Shown: positions 1 through 7,790 of the stretch, piece by piece | Position numbering within the stretch: position 1 is the stretch's first letter | Layout of the letters: each line of letters opens with the position of its first letter | DNA from: Arsukibacterium tuosuense | GTDB taxonomy: Bacteria > Pseudomonadota > Gammaproteobacteria > Enterobacterales > Alteromonadaceae | Assembly: GCF_900215315.1 (NCBI RefSeq) | Contig: NZ_OBEB01000007.1 | Coordinates: forward strand, 1-64,000 | Direction: 5' to 3' | Length of the DNA stretch: 64,000 bases | Translations under genes and position numbers: made by a program | Notes under the pieces: model-generated | What the model was told of the DNA's origin: nothing | Database searches by the model: none | Seen by the model: only the letters and a program-made list of their open reading frames with translations

Positions 1-65
1 ACGGCCTCCTTGGAAATAGTTTTTTTCGACGGCAATCAAAAAATAGCTATTAACTCGGAGGCCGT
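1..65. repeat. Imperfect long hairpin at the window edge
   Basis: The 9-base arms ACGGCCTCC (1-9) and GGAGGCCGT (57-65) are perfect reverse complements. Inside them AATAG+T-run and A-run+CTATT can also pair, so most of the stretch folds into one imperfect hairpin. It lies beyond the 3' end of the leftward brnA gene. It could be a terminator or the end of a mobile repeat; the element may continue outside the window. No attC core motif was recognised. Confidence 0.5.
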
Positions 66-147
66 CCAAGGCCACTTAGGCTAGATGATTATCAGATCAA
101 AATTAATTGATCTTGTGACGATCGGTTTAGAAGTTTAGTTGGTCCGG

Positions 148-426
148 CTATTTATATTCCTGAGGTGAATGGGTTTTTAGCCAGTCGCGCAATGCCAGGT
201 TCATCCGCGTTTGCCAACCTCGACCTGTTTTTTTAAAAGCGGCAATAACGTCAGCATCATAGCGAACAGTTAACGCTTGCTTGGTTTGATCTGCTTTTGG
301 CCGACCCCGACGAATCAACTTACTACCCTGAAATTCATCAGCTCGTTCAAAGAAGTCGTCAGTTAATTCCGGCGCGTCGTCTGGATCATTCCAGACGGCT
401 GGCGTAACGAGCTTGTTCTCGTTCAT
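148..426 (-). CDS. brnA: BrnA family antitoxin
   Basis: 92-residue protein. BrnA antitoxins bind and neutralise the BrnT ribonuclease and repress their own promoter. The N-terminal half is acidic and proline-containing, then RRGRPKADQTKQALTVRYD leads into the C-terminal ribbon-helix-helix region (DVIAAFKKTGRGWQTRMNLALRDWL), the usual BrnA layout. It overlaps the 3' end of the upstream toxin gene by 41 bases, so the two are translationally coupled in toxin-first order, as is normal for brnTA. Start ATG at 424-426. Family assignment is by recognition of sequence and context. Confidence 0.85.
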   Translation of the reverse strand: MNENKLVTPAVWNDPDDAPELTDDFFERADEFQGSKLIRRGRPKADQTKQALTVRYDADVIAAFKKTGRGWQTRMNLALRDWLKTHSPQEYK

Positions 427-658
427 TTGCTTTCCTCATACTTATTATTCGTCGGGCTTTATCGCGTAATGTCCAAACCATTACAATTATCCGGCCATCC
501 AAGTTACCAACGGTAATGTAGCGTAATTCACGATAGTCTTGCCGGTCATCGGTAGCGGTGAAATGTTTACCACTAAAAATCTCTGCGGCACGCGAAAAAT
601 CTAACCCGCGCTCTGCTAGTGTTTTACGATGTTTGTCTGGATCAAAGGTTATCAACAT
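386..658 (-). CDS. brnT: BrnT family ribonuclease toxin
   Basis: 90 residues from the ATG at 656-658 (MLITFDPDKHRKTLAERGLDF). BrnT toxins are RelE-fold ribonucleases that arrest translation. Family hallmarks visible: the FD..K....L..RG..F..A opening, DYRELRYITVGNLDGRIIVMVWTLRD in the middle, and the terminal RIISMRKAN.RE motif. An in-frame codon further upstream would add 13 residues without a good ribosome-binding site, so the shorter, family-typical start is preferred. First gene of a brnT-brnA pair; no frameshift or stop is seen, so the module looks functional. Confidence 0.88.
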   Translation of the reverse strand: MLITFDPDKHRKTLAERGLDFSRAAEIFSGKHFTATDDRQDYRELRYITVGNLDGRIIVMVWTLRDKARRIISMRKANEREQARYASRLE

Positions 659-775
659 AGTTATTGTAGTTACATTAAATATGGCGGTCAATGTCAAAGC
701 GTATACTGCTAGCTAATAGCTCAATTTTATTATTTACAAAATTTAAACAAATATTAGCATATTATTTGGTAAATG

Positions 776-867
776 GGGTCGGAGTAAAAATCCCCCTGTG
801 GTCCCCCTTTACTAAAGTGGGACGGGTTAGGTTCCCCTCTTTGTTAAAGAGGGGTTGGGGGAGATTT
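776..867. repeat. C/G-rich palindromic intergenic repeat, copy 1
   Basis: Core 788-867 begins AAATCCCCCTGTGGTCCCCC and ends GGGGTTGGGGGAGATTT, giving imperfect terminal inverted repeats; internal arms CCCCTCTTT/AAAGAGGGG also pair. A near-identical copy in the same orientation is at 1633-1716. It is preceded by GGGGTCGGAGTAAAAAT, resembling repeats often seen with REP-associated transposases; that link is inference. Confidence 0.8.
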
Positions 868-935
868 GGTATCACCTTGTATTGCTGTATTCGAACGACT
901 ACACTAATCAAATCTCTTTTACATATTATACAAGC

Positions 936-1028
936 ATGTTTACTGTAAAATATTTGCCTGAGTTTGATGAGTGGCTAAACAGCCTGAACGATAACTTGAC
1001 CCGGATCCGTTTGAGTAAACTATGTTAA
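936..1028 (+). pseudogene. Truncated RelE/HigB-like toxin remnant
   Basis: An open frame from ATG 936 encodes about 30 residues starting MFTVKYLPEFDEWLNSLND, which matches the start of the phage Gp49-like/HigB addiction-module killer family (normally ~100 residues), then stops at TAA 1026-1028. The last codons overlap the antitoxin start at 1022. The rest of the toxin, including the conserved central and C-terminal core, is missing. The simplest reading is an internal deletion that joined the first ~29 codons directly to the antitoxin start. It was too short to be listed as an ordinary ORF; assignment rests on the N-terminal resemblance and on the gene that follows. Confidence 0.6.
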
Positions 1029-1342
1029 AGATTGCTGATTTACCTACTTTCGATCTTGCCGAGCAATTGCGTGATGAGGCGGATATTCAGGCTTATCTGA
1101 ATTTAGTGATGAATGAAAATGATCCTGCTGAGCTAGCGCATGCGCTTGGCATAATAGCGCGCGCAAGAGGTATGACACAGATCTCGCAAGATGCTGGCAT
1201 AAGCCGTGAAGCATTGTATAAAGCGTTAAGACCCAATGCGGTACCACGTTTTGACACTATTAACCGTGTATTGCAGGCACTGGGTTATAAACTGGCAATC
1301 GTGCGGGAAGATACGCCCACGCAATATGGAAAGTCAGGTTAA
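1022..1342 (+). CDS. HTH addiction-module antidote protein (HI1420-like)
   Basis: 106 residues with a Cro/C1-type helix-turn-helix (ARGMTQISQDAGISREALYKAL at about 49-70). The surrounding DIQAYLN...A..LG.IARARGM and FDTINRVLQALGYKL are typical of the antidote family paired with Gp49-like toxins. Such antitoxins bind the toxin and repress the operon. Here the upstream toxin is reduced to a remnant overlapping this start, so this is probably an orphan antitoxin. It could persist as a regulator or protect against a related toxin elsewhere (inference). Confidence 0.8.
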   Translation: MLKIADLPTFDLAEQLRDEADIQAYLNLVMNENDPAELAHALGIIARARGMTQISQDAGISREALYKALRPNAVPRFDTINRVLQALGYKLAIVREDTPTQYGKSG

Positions 1343-1391
1343 GCTCGTTGATAACGCCGCAACAGTTTTTAGCCCTTAACAGGAGTGAAAT

Positions 1392-1631
1392 ATGAGTACG
1401 CTTAGTTTACGCTTGCCTGACTCCTTGCATCAACAGGTGAAGGCGCTGGCCAAAAAAGACGGTGTCTCTATTAATCAGTTTGTCTCTTCTGCTGTTGCAG
1501 AGAAAATGACAGCACTACTAACGGAGGAGTATTTGTTAACGCGGCAGCAGCAAGGAAACGAGCGGGCATTTTTGCAGGCTATGGATAAGGTAGCTGAAAC
1601 CGAGCCTGCAAAATATGACAGAGTAAAGTAG
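1392..1631 (+). CDS. Ribbon-helix-helix (CopG/HicB-like) antitoxin
   Basis: 79 residues. The first ~45 (MSTLSLRLPDSLHQQVKALAKKDG, then VSINQFVSSAVAEKM) form a textbook ribbon-helix-helix DNA-binding fold with the antiparallel strand LSLRLP. The C-terminal tail is charged and probably holds a toxin-binding segment. An AGGAG site lies 6 bases before the ATG. It follows the HTH antidote gene by 49 bases on the same strand. No partner toxin follows: a repeat begins two bases after the stop codon. It is therefore either an orphan antitoxin or a free-standing regulator. Confidence 0.75.
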   Translation: MSTLSLRLPDSLHQQVKALAKKDGVSINQFVSSAVAEKMTALLTEEYLLTRQQQGNERAFLQAMDKVAETEPAKYDRVK

Positions 1632-1632
1632 C

Positions 1633-1716
1633 AAATCCCCCTGTGGTCCCCCTTTGCTAAAGTGGGACGGGTTAGTTTGTACCCCCTCTTTAACAAAGAG
1701 GGGTTGGGGCAGATTT
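1633..1716. repeat. C/G-rich palindromic intergenic repeat, copy 2
   Basis: Same orientation and nearly the same sequence as the copy at 788-867 (AAATCCCCCTGTGGTCCCCC start, GGGGTTGGGG.AGATTT end, CCCCTCTTT/AAAGAGGGG arms). It starts two bases after the stop of the RHH gene and its final T residues lie inside the stop codon (1715-1717) of the leftward transaminase gene, so it fills the whole intergenic space. Confidence 0.85.
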
Positions 1717-2581
1717 ACTCATCATACTTATGGACGCTAAACAGCTGTTGCGCGGCCAGCCAGACATCGCCGACTTCGCCTGTACCTACGGTATGCTCGT
1801 TTACTTTGAGTACCGGCGCGATTTCTTTGCTGGAGCTGGTTAGCCAGATTTCGTCGGCGGCGAATACTTCCTGCTCGGAAATATCCCGCTCTTCTACCAC
1901 TATATTGCTGTGCTTGCGCAAAATATTCAGCAGCAATAAGCGGGTAATACCGGGTAACAGCTTATTGCTGAGCGGCGGGGTGGCGATAACGCCGTCTTTT
2001 ATTACAAACACATTTACTGCAGCGCCCTCGGTTAAGTTACCGTCTTTATCAAACAGCAGAATTTCCTGGGCGCCACTGGCGTAGCCTTGCTGGTAATGCA
2101 GCACATTACCCAATAATGACGTCGATTTAATATGGCAGCGCTGCCAGCGTAAATCCTGGCCGGTTACCACGTTATAGGTAGTGGCTTTGCTTTTATCGGC
2201 CAGTGGTTCGGCGGCGATAGGGAAGGCGTAGGCAAAAACGGTGGCTTTAATATTGGCCGGAAAGGCATGGTTGCGCTTGGTGTCGGTGCCGCGACTGACC
2301 TGAATATAGACTGCCTGGTTGGCGCCGTTTTCGCCATTGTTGTCGGCCAGCAGGCGCTGACAAAGGGCTTGCCAGTCGGCCAGGCTCAGGCCTGGGTCGA
2401 TAGAAAGCTGAGCTAAGCCGTCCTGCATGCGGGCGATATGCGGTTTAAAGCCAACAAAGCGGCCGTTATAGCTGGGGATAACTTCGTAAATGCCGTCGCC
2501 AAATAAAAAACCGCGATCCATTGGTGAGATTCTGGCCTCTGCTGCCGGGATAAAATCACCATTTAAATACACTATGCTCAT
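1715..2581 (-). CDS. dat: D-amino acid aminotransferase, class IV PLP fold
   Basis: 288 residues, the usual length for D-alanine transaminase. It interconverts D-alanine/2-oxoglutarate and pyruvate/D-glutamate with pyridoxal phosphate. Visible class IV features: YLNG near the N-terminus, DRGFLFGDGIYEV at ~22-34, PLP lysine K152 in RCHIKSTSLLGNVL, and LTEGAAVNVFVIKDG (the conserved glutamate binding the PLP ring). Aminodeoxychorismate lyase and branched-chain transaminase are alternatives, but HIKS.S.LGNVL favours D-amino acid transaminase. It follows the DUF4392 and pxp genes on the same strand, fitting a role in D-glutamate metabolism. The stop codon lies in an intergenic repeat. Confidence 0.85.
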   Translation of the reverse strand: MSIVYLNGDFIPAAEARISPMDRGFLFGDGIYEVIPSYNGRFVGFKPHIARMQDGLAQLSIDPGLSLADWQALCQRLLADNNGENGANQAVYIQVSRGTDTKRNHAFPANIKATVFAYAFPIAAEPLADKSKATTYNVVTGQDLRWQRCHIKSTSLLGNVLHYQQGYASGAQEILLFDKDGNLTEGAAVNVFVIKDGVIATPPLSNKLLPGITRLLLLNILRKHSNIVVEERDISEQEVFAADEIWLTSSSKEIAPVLKVNEHTVGTGEVGDVWLAAQQLFSVHKYDE

Positions 2582-2635
2582 GCTGTTCTCACTTTAAAAA
2601 CGGTTTTTTTGGAACCTAATACGCAGCACTGAAAC

Positions 2636-2735
2636 CGAACCGGCTCACCCACGCCAACACGCCGTGAATACATCCCTGTAGGCTCGATTCGGCCATCCAG
2701 GCCTGCAACGGTCGGCTTAGGGTAAGTCGATTCTA
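2636..2735. repeat. Intergenic repeat family A, copy 1
   Basis: Contains the core CACGCCGTGAATACATCCC followed by TGTAGGCTCGATTCGGCCAT and GGCCTGCAACGGTCGG, flanked by weakly complementary arms. Closely related copies are at 12058-12152 and, inverted, at 25128-25231. It fills the gap between the DUF4392 gene and dat. Confidence 0.8.
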
Positions 2736-2755
2736 TTTCCCGTAACCCGTTACAT

Positions 2756-3595
2756 CTATGTTGCTAACAGGGCCTGCAAATCACTAATTAGTTGCTCGCC
2801 CTCGGTATGCGCCAGGCCATCTTCGGTTAAGGTATTTAACCGGGTTACGCCATCGACACTGCCGTGGGCTGATAAAAACTGCAAAATGGCCAACGGGTCA
2901 GCGCCTGTCAGTAAGTTACGGCCCTGCAGTACCGACACCATGGCAATAATACCCCAGGCGGCCCAGTTAGACACGTCGGCTACCAGCAGTTCATCGCATT
3001 CGGTTATGGCCGGGGTAATATTCAGCTGGCCCAGAAATTTTGCCATATTGCCCATGCCAATTTCGTTACCACCATCGCCAATGCCAATAGTGGGGCAGCT
3101 GGCCAGGCTTAAAAAGTGGTCGAAACTGGCGCAGCGCGCGGTGATATCTTCGCCGCGCATATTGGCGTAGCGGCCATCGGCAGTAAAACCTGGCCGTTCA
3201 ATGGAAATAATTAACTGCGGTTGCAGTTCTGCCAGCGCCGCTGTCGCAATAGCCGGCAGGTTGTGCTGCTGATTAACGCTTATTTGATAAGTGCGATAAC
3301 GGCTGGCCAGCACGCTGCAAAGTGGATTGCCGCTCACCAGCACCGGTGAGGCGCCCAGCTGTTCTAACAGTTGATACAGGGCAATAGCGCCAACCGGGCC
3401 GTCGGTTTCAAAGGTTTCGAGTACCGGAAAGCCGGTGCCAATTAATACCGTGCCCTGGCATTGGTTAATCAGCCTGGCCGCGCGCAGGATATAACCGGGC
3501 CGTAACTGTTGCTGCAACAGCTGCATGCCACGTAAATTACGGGCGACTAATAAGTGTTCAATTTGCTGGCTGAGTTCAAGCAAATTAGTTGTCAT
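2756..3595 (-). CDS. DUF4392 protein, D-glutamate cyclase C-terminal-like
   Basis: 279 residues. The motif GIGDGGNEIGMGN (about 171-183) and the N-terminal VLIGTGFPVLETFETDGPVG are hallmarks of the DUF4392 domain, which forms the C-terminal half of vertebrate mitochondrial D-glutamate cyclase (DGLUCY; D-glutamate to 5-oxo-D-proline). It overlaps the end of pxpC by 11 bases, so it is the last gene of the pxpA-pxpB-pxpC operon, and a D-amino acid transaminase follows. This context supports a role in D-glutamate/5-oxoproline turnover. Activity of this domain alone is inferred, not shown. The matching DUF1445 half is encoded at 30227-31021. Confidence 0.8.
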   Translation of the reverse strand: MTTNLLELSQQIEHLLVARNLRGMQLLQQQLRPGYILRAARLINQCQGTVLIGTGFPVLETFETDGPVGAIALYQLLEQLGASPVLVSGNPLCSVLASRYRTYQISVNQQHNLPAIATAALAELQPQLIISIERPGFTADGRYANMRGEDITARCASFDHFLSLASCPTIGIGDGGNEIGMGNMAKFLGQLNITPAITECDELLVADVSNWAAWGIIAMVSVLQGRNLLTGADPLAILQFLSAHGSVDGVTRLNTLTEDGLAHTEGEQLISDLQALLAT

Positions 3596-4559
3596 CTGCT
3601 GCTCCGCCCGGGTTTTTAATGCTTGCTAACTGCCGCTTAAAGCGGGCCTGTGCCAGCAACAGGGCATTGTGCGCCTGCTGCGGGTCGGTTTTAACAAACT
3701 GCAATGAGGTACCGGCCGGCGCCTGGGCCAGTAGCCAGCAGTCGAGCGACAGCACACTGCCTATTTTCGGATAGCCGCCAAGGGTCTGGCGGTCGTTTAA
3801 CAGCACGATTGGCTGGCCGTCTGGTGGAATTTGCACTGCGCCATAGCAAATACCTTCAGATAACAGACTGGTACTGCTGCAACTGATCGCCGGGCCACTG
3901 AGTTTAACCCCCATCCTGTCGGCCTTTGGTGTCACTTTATAGGTATTAAAATAAAAACGCTGGCGCTCAACACTGCTGAACAGCTGGTGCTGATAGCCTT
4001 CAATAAGGCGCAGGCTAAGGCCGTTACTAAAATCAAAATTGGGTTGCAGGGCTGCCGGTAATTGGCGCAAGGGCACTGCTTTAGTGGCTGTCAGCGGCAG
4101 CTTATCGCCCGCCTGCAGCTTAGCGCCGTTCTGGTTAAGGCCACCGATACCTTCGCGCATTACCGTGGCAGTGCTGCCAAACTGCGGGGTAATGTTAAAG
4201 CCACCGGCCACCGTGATATAAGCACGCAGGCCCTGGCTTGCCATGCCAAGCTCGATAATATCGCCACTTTGTACGGTATGGCTTTGCCACATGGCCCGGG
4301 CTTTACCATTAACGGTTACCGTTAAATTGGCACCGGTAACACAGAAGGTAGCAGGGCAGTGCGCTTTTAGTTGCAGGCCGCCAATGCTGCATTCAATAAA
4401 GCTGGCGTTGGCGTCATTAGCCAATAGCATGTTTGCCCAGCGCGCCGAGCCGGCATCGAGCGGGCCACCGTTGGTCAGGCCAAGCGGGCTCTGGCCGAAA
4501 CGACCAGTGTCCTGAATAAGGCTGAGTACGCCGGGGTTTAGAACTTCAAAATGGCTCAT
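3585..4559 (-). CDS. pxpC: 5-oxoprolinase subunit PxpC (KipA/allophanate hydrolase subunit 2 family)
   Basis: 324 residues, family-typical. PxpABC is the widespread prokaryotic ATP-dependent 5-oxoprolinase converting 5-oxo-L-proline to L-glutamate; PxpB and PxpC form the phosphorylating/catalytic complex. Recognisable family blocks: FEVLNPGVLSLIQDTGRFG at the start, GPLDAGSARWAN, and near the C-terminus LLSEGICYGAVQIPPDGQP followed by LNDRQTLGGYPKIG. It is coupled to pxpB by start/stop overlap and overlaps the DUF4392 gene downstream. Confidence 0.93.
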   Translation of the reverse strand: MSHFEVLNPGVLSLIQDTGRFGQSPLGLTNGGPLDAGSARWANMLLANDANASFIECSIGGLQLKAHCPATFCVTGANLTVTVNGKARAMWQSHTVQSGDIIELGMASQGLRAYITVAGGFNITPQFGSTATVMREGIGGLNQNGAKLQAGDKLPLTATKAVPLRQLPAALQPNFDFSNGLSLRLIEGYQHQLFSSVERQRFYFNTYKVTPKADRMGVKLSGPAISCSSTSLLSEGICYGAVQIPPDGQPIVLLNDRQTLGGYPKIGSVLSLDCWLLAQAPAGTSLQFVKTDPQQAHNALLLAQARFKRQLASIKNPGGAADDN

Positions 4560-5260
4560 AGCTCGCCGCCTAAGTTTAAGAACTCGGCTTTGCTGATAGC
4601 GACAAACTGCACTTCATCACCCACTGCCACTGGCATAGGGGGTTGCTGGTCCGGCTGAAACATCGGAGTAGGGCACAGGCCAATTAAGTTCCAGCCACCC
4701 GGGGATACCGCCGGGTATACTGCAGTTTGGCGGTCGGCGATGGCCACTGCGCCGCGGGGTACTTTAGCGCGCGGGCTTTTAAGCCTCGGCATCGCCAGTT
4801 GTTCGGCCACTTCGCCAAGATAAGCAAAGCCCGGGGCAAAGCCAATGGCGTACACCCGGTACACTTGCTGTTGGTGTAGTTTAATCACTTCAGCAACGCT
4901 AAGTTGTTTGGTTTTGGCAATAAGCGCCAGATCGGGGCCGCTTTGTTCGCTGTAATATACCGGTAATTCGATGCGCCGGCCTGCAGGCTGGCTGCTGGCG
5001 CTAAGGCTGCTTAGCGCCTGTTGCAGCAGCTGTTTAACTATAAAATGATCGCAACTAAAGGGGTTAAATACCACCATAACCGAGGCATAAGAGGGCAGTA
5101 ATTCCAGTAAGTGCTGGCCCATTGCCTGGCGGATCAGCGGCCCGGCCTGCTGCACCAGACCGGCAATATCAGGGGCCATTTTTTGCTTAAAATACACCAT
5201 AACCGCGTTTTCGCTGGCAACGGTTAAGCTATAAAGTGGCTTGCTCATATTCGTTTTCAT
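4556..5260 (-). CDS. pxpB: 5-oxoprolinase subunit PxpB (KipI family)
   Basis: 234 residues. KipI/allophanate hydrolase subunit 1 family, partner of PxpC. The signature block GFAPGFAYLGEVAEQLAMPR, PRAKVPRGAVAIADRQTAVY and SPGGWNLIGLCP is present in order (about 148-210). The ATG overlaps the pxpA stop (ATGA), giving tight translational coupling. A second ATG four codons later is possible. It is unlikely to be the Bacillus kinase inhibitor KipI in function, because all three pxp genes are together here. Confidence 0.93.
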   Translation of the reverse strand: MKTNMSKPLYSLTVASENAVMVYFKQKMAPDIAGLVQQAGPLIRQAMGQHLLELLPSYASVMVVFNPFSCDHFIVKQLLQQALSSLSASSQPAGRRIELPVYYSEQSGPDLALIAKTKQLSVAEVIKLHQQQVYRVYAIGFAPGFAYLGEVAEQLAMPRLKSPRAKVPRGAVAIADRQTAVYPAVSPGGWNLIGLCPTPMFQPDQQPPMPVAVGDEVQFVAISKAEFLNLGGEL

Positions 5261-6006
5261 GCTGGTGTTGATGTTTGGGCGCGGTTTAACAAAGCACGAA
5301 TTTGCGCCACTTGCTCAATGGCGCCCGGGTTGTCGCCATGTACGCACAGGGTATCGGCATTCAGTGCCAGGCGCTGGCCGGTGGCAGTGGTAACACTGCC
5401 ATCGTTAAGCAGTTCGCTGACCTGGGCCAGTACCTCGCTGCCATGCAGCACGGCACCTTTTTCGCTGCGGGGGGTAAGTTTACCCTGGTCGGTATAGCGC
5501 CTGTCGGCAAAGGCTTCAAACAACAGTTCTACCTTTAATGCCGCAGCTTGTTGCTGATGGTTCTGGCTGTTGTTGTCGGCTAACAGCATTAGCTTTAACG
5601 GTTTATGATAGCTGGCGATGGCCTGCAACACCGCCTGCCAGACTGCCGGTTTGCTCATCATATCGTTATACAGGGCACCGTGCGGTTTGACGTAGCTTAG
5701 GCTTAAGCCCTGACACTGTGCCATACCGTCCAGCGCCGCGACCTGATAATGGATAAGGTTGATTATTTCATTATGCGAGCATTGCATGCTGCGCCGGCCA
5801 AAGCCGTTAAGGTCGGGGTAGGCGGGGTGGGCGCCAATTTGCACGCCATGCTGTTTGGCCAGTTGCAGGGTGCGTTGCATCACGTCCGGATCGCCGGCAT
5901 GAAAGCCACAGGCAATATTGGCCTGGTCGATATAAGGCATAACCTGGCTGTCGAGGCCCATGGTCCAGCTGCCGTAGCTTTCGCCTAAATCGCAATTGAG
6001 TTGCAT
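5257..6006 (-). CDS. pxpA: 5-oxoprolinase subunit PxpA (LamB/YcsF family)
   Basis: 249 residues from the ATG at 6004-6006, which has a strong GGGAGG site five bases upstream. Upstream in-frame codons were rejected because the family begins exactly at MQLNCDLGESYG. Other hallmarks: ANIACGFHAGDPDVM, GAHPAYPDLNGFGRR and VKPHGALYNDM. PxpA is a metal-type amidohydrolase-like subunit needed with PxpBC for 5-oxoproline cleavage. First gene of the pxpABC-DUF4392 operon, 139 bases after the amidase gene. Confidence 0.94.
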   Translation of the reverse strand: MQLNCDLGESYGSWTMGLDSQVMPYIDQANIACGFHAGDPDVMQRTLQLAKQHGVQIGAHPAYPDLNGFGRRSMQCSHNEIINLIHYQVAALDGMAQCQGLSLSYVKPHGALYNDMMSKPAVWQAVLQAIASYHKPLKLMLLADNNSQNHQQQAAALKVELLFEAFADRRYTDQGKLTPRSEKGAVLHGSEVLAQVSELLNDGSVTTATGQRLALNADTLCVHGDNPGAIEQVAQIRALLNRAQTSTPA

Positions 6007-6145
6007 GTTGCCTCCCGTGCTGAGATTGCTATGGCTAGCCAGCACAGTTGTTATGGTTGCTCAGGAATAAATTATTCATGTTGTCAGGCCAATAAGCAAT
6101 AGCCAGCGCCAGGTTATTCCTGCCGCGTTACCGTTTAGCCACTTT

Positions 6146-7570
6146 CTAAGCCAGCTGCGGGAAATCGCTGCGGTAAAAACCGCTGGCTACGGTATCGGCC
6201 AGCAGCTGGGCGACGGCAAACACATCGCCTTCCTGATACGGCTGGCCAACAATTTGCAACGAGCTGGGGACGCCGTTATCGCAAAAGCCATTGGGCATCG
6301 ACAGTACCGGGCACTGGCTTAAGCTGTTAAAGGGGTAGGTCATAAACCAGCCTTTGTTGGCATCGACCGCCTTGCCATCGACTGATACCTGGTGCTGGCT
6401 GTAGTCAAAATCCGGCCGGATATCGGTGGTAGCCAGAGTAGGGCATAGTAACAGGTCATATTGCTTAAACACGGTGGCGAGGGCATCCCACATCTGGCAC
6501 AGATACAGATTGGCATCGAGCATTAGTTCCGGGGTCAGGGTGTCTACCTGTGCCAGATAATGCTGCATATACGGGGTCATTTTCGCGCGCTGAGCGGCGC
6601 TGCCAAACTGGCGTTTTAACAGCAGGCCCATCAGTGCCCGTTGTTGTATTTTAGCGGTGTCGATGACCCGCCTGTCCCAGTTAAGTTCTACTTCATCTAC
6701 CTGCAGGCCCTGTGCTCGCAGGGCATCGGCACTGCGGGTTAATTCGCGGCGAATGTCTGGCGCCAGTGGGTAGAAGCCGAGATTAGCCGATACGGCAATT
6801 TTCAGCTGGCGCACCGGCTTACGCGGTTGCAGCCCGGGGTTGGTGTCGGGCACAAATGAATGCGAGTCACGCCAGTCGGCGCCGCGCAGCAGCGGGTAGA
6901 CGTAGCGTAAGTCGTCCAGGCTGCGGGTCAGAATGCTGTGATGGCAATATAAATCAATATTGTACGGGCTTATTTCTGCCACCCGGCCATGCGGCGGTTT
7001 ATAGCCGTATAGGCCACAAAATGCGGCCGGAATACGGACCGAGCCGCCAATGTCGGTGGCGTTGGCAAAGCTGGCCATGCCACTGGCCACGGCAATGGCC
7101 GAACCGCCGGACGAGCCACCGCAGGTAATGGCCGGGTTCCATGGATTGCGGCTGACGCCCCATAGATCAGACCAGGTAACGGCCGAGGTGGAGAATTCCG
7201 GCGTGGTGGTGCGGCCGAGGATAATGGCGCCGGCATCCAGCAGGCGCTGGGCCGGTGGATCGGTGTCTTTGGCGACAAAGTCGGCCAGACAGCGCGAGCC
7301 GTTAGTAGTGATCTGGCCCTTAATATAGGTTTCATCTTTTATTGCCAGCGGCAGGCCGCAGAGTTTACCGGCCGTACCCTGCTGGTATGCCTGGCCGGCT
7401 TGCTCCGCCTGAGCCAGTGCCGTGTCGGCAAATAAAAAGTTAAAGGCATTCAGCGCCGGGTTATGGCGTTCAACGCGCTGTAAACTTTGCTGCATTAACG
7501 TAAGCGGCGATAACTGGCCGCTGGCAAACTGGCGTAACTGTTCGGTTAGTGGCAGATAAATTGGGCTCAA
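6146..7570 (-). CDS. Amidase signature family amidohydrolase
   Basis: 474 residues. The full Ser-cisSer-Lys apparatus is visible: K78 in LAIKDETY, cis-Ser about 153 in CGGSSGGSAIAVASG and nucleophile about 177 in ATDIGGSVRIPAAFCGLYGYKP. No signal peptide, so cytoplasmic. It hydrolyses an amide or acyl-amide; the substrate cannot be told from sequence. It lies upstream of pxpA on the same strand and may supply or process amide substrates for that pathway (inference). The start is an unusual TTG (7568-7570): a GGAG site sits seven bases before it, while the nearest ATG upstream is out of frame. Confidence 0.88.
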   Translation of the reverse strand: MSPIYLPLTEQLRQFASGQLSPLTLMQQSLQRVERHNPALNAFNFLFADTALAQAEQAGQAYQQGTAGKLCGLPLAIKDETYIKGQITTNGSRCLADFVAKDTDPPAQRLLDAGAIILGRTTTPEFSTSAVTWSDLWGVSRNPWNPAITCGGSSGGSAIAVASGMASFANATDIGGSVRIPAAFCGLYGYKPPHGRVAEISPYNIDLYCHHSILTRSLDDLRYVYPLLRGADWRDSHSFVPDTNPGLQPRKPVRQLKIAVSANLGFYPLAPDIRRELTRSADALRAQGLQVDEVELNWDRRVIDTAKIQQRALMGLLLKRQFGSAAQRAKMTPYMQHYLAQVDTLTPELMLDANLYLCQMWDALATVFKQYDLLLCPTLATTDIRPDFDYSQHQVSVDGKAVDANKGWFMTYPFNSLSQCPVLSMPNGFCDNGVPSSLQIVGQPYQEGDVFAVAQLLADTVASGFYRSDFPQLA

Positions 7571-7643
7571 CGGCAGGCTCCGGCATTAAGGTGCGTTACG
7601 GTAATCAGACCATTGTGCGCAGAAGCGTACCCGCGCAAAAATG

Positions 7644-7727
7644 AATAACCATCGGTTTACGCTATGGAAAGCCGGGCCGGGTGGCCAGCTGACCCGGTTC
7701 TGACCCATCGCGTAAACCGATAGTTAC
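7644..7727. repeat. Nested inverted repeat in the divergent promoter region
   Basis: Outer arms AACCATCGGTTTACGC (from 7647) and GCGTAAACCGATAGTT (ending 7724) are complementary at all but one position. An inner pair CCGGGT (7677-7682)/ACCCGG (7692-7697) is nested inside. The element lies between the leftward amidase and rightward lipoprotein genes, so it could be a large operator or a repeat. A related string, AAATGAATAACCAT.GGTT, occurs at about 26055, upstream of the 1338-residue gene. Confidence 0.55.
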
Positions 7728-7790
7728 TAACATGCTGTGCTGAAGCGCGACTGCTAGCATCGATGGCAATTACCCGAATAAGGATAGCGT

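Noticed and set aside
1..870. Integron attC-type sites around the toxin-antitoxin genes
   Set aside because: No integrase and no paired RYYYAAC/GTTRRRY core sites were found in the hairpins; gene orientation also varies.
691..948. 85-residue ORF over the first C/G-rich repeat
   Set aside because: Translation of an intergenic repeat, low-complexity and without a ribosome-binding site.
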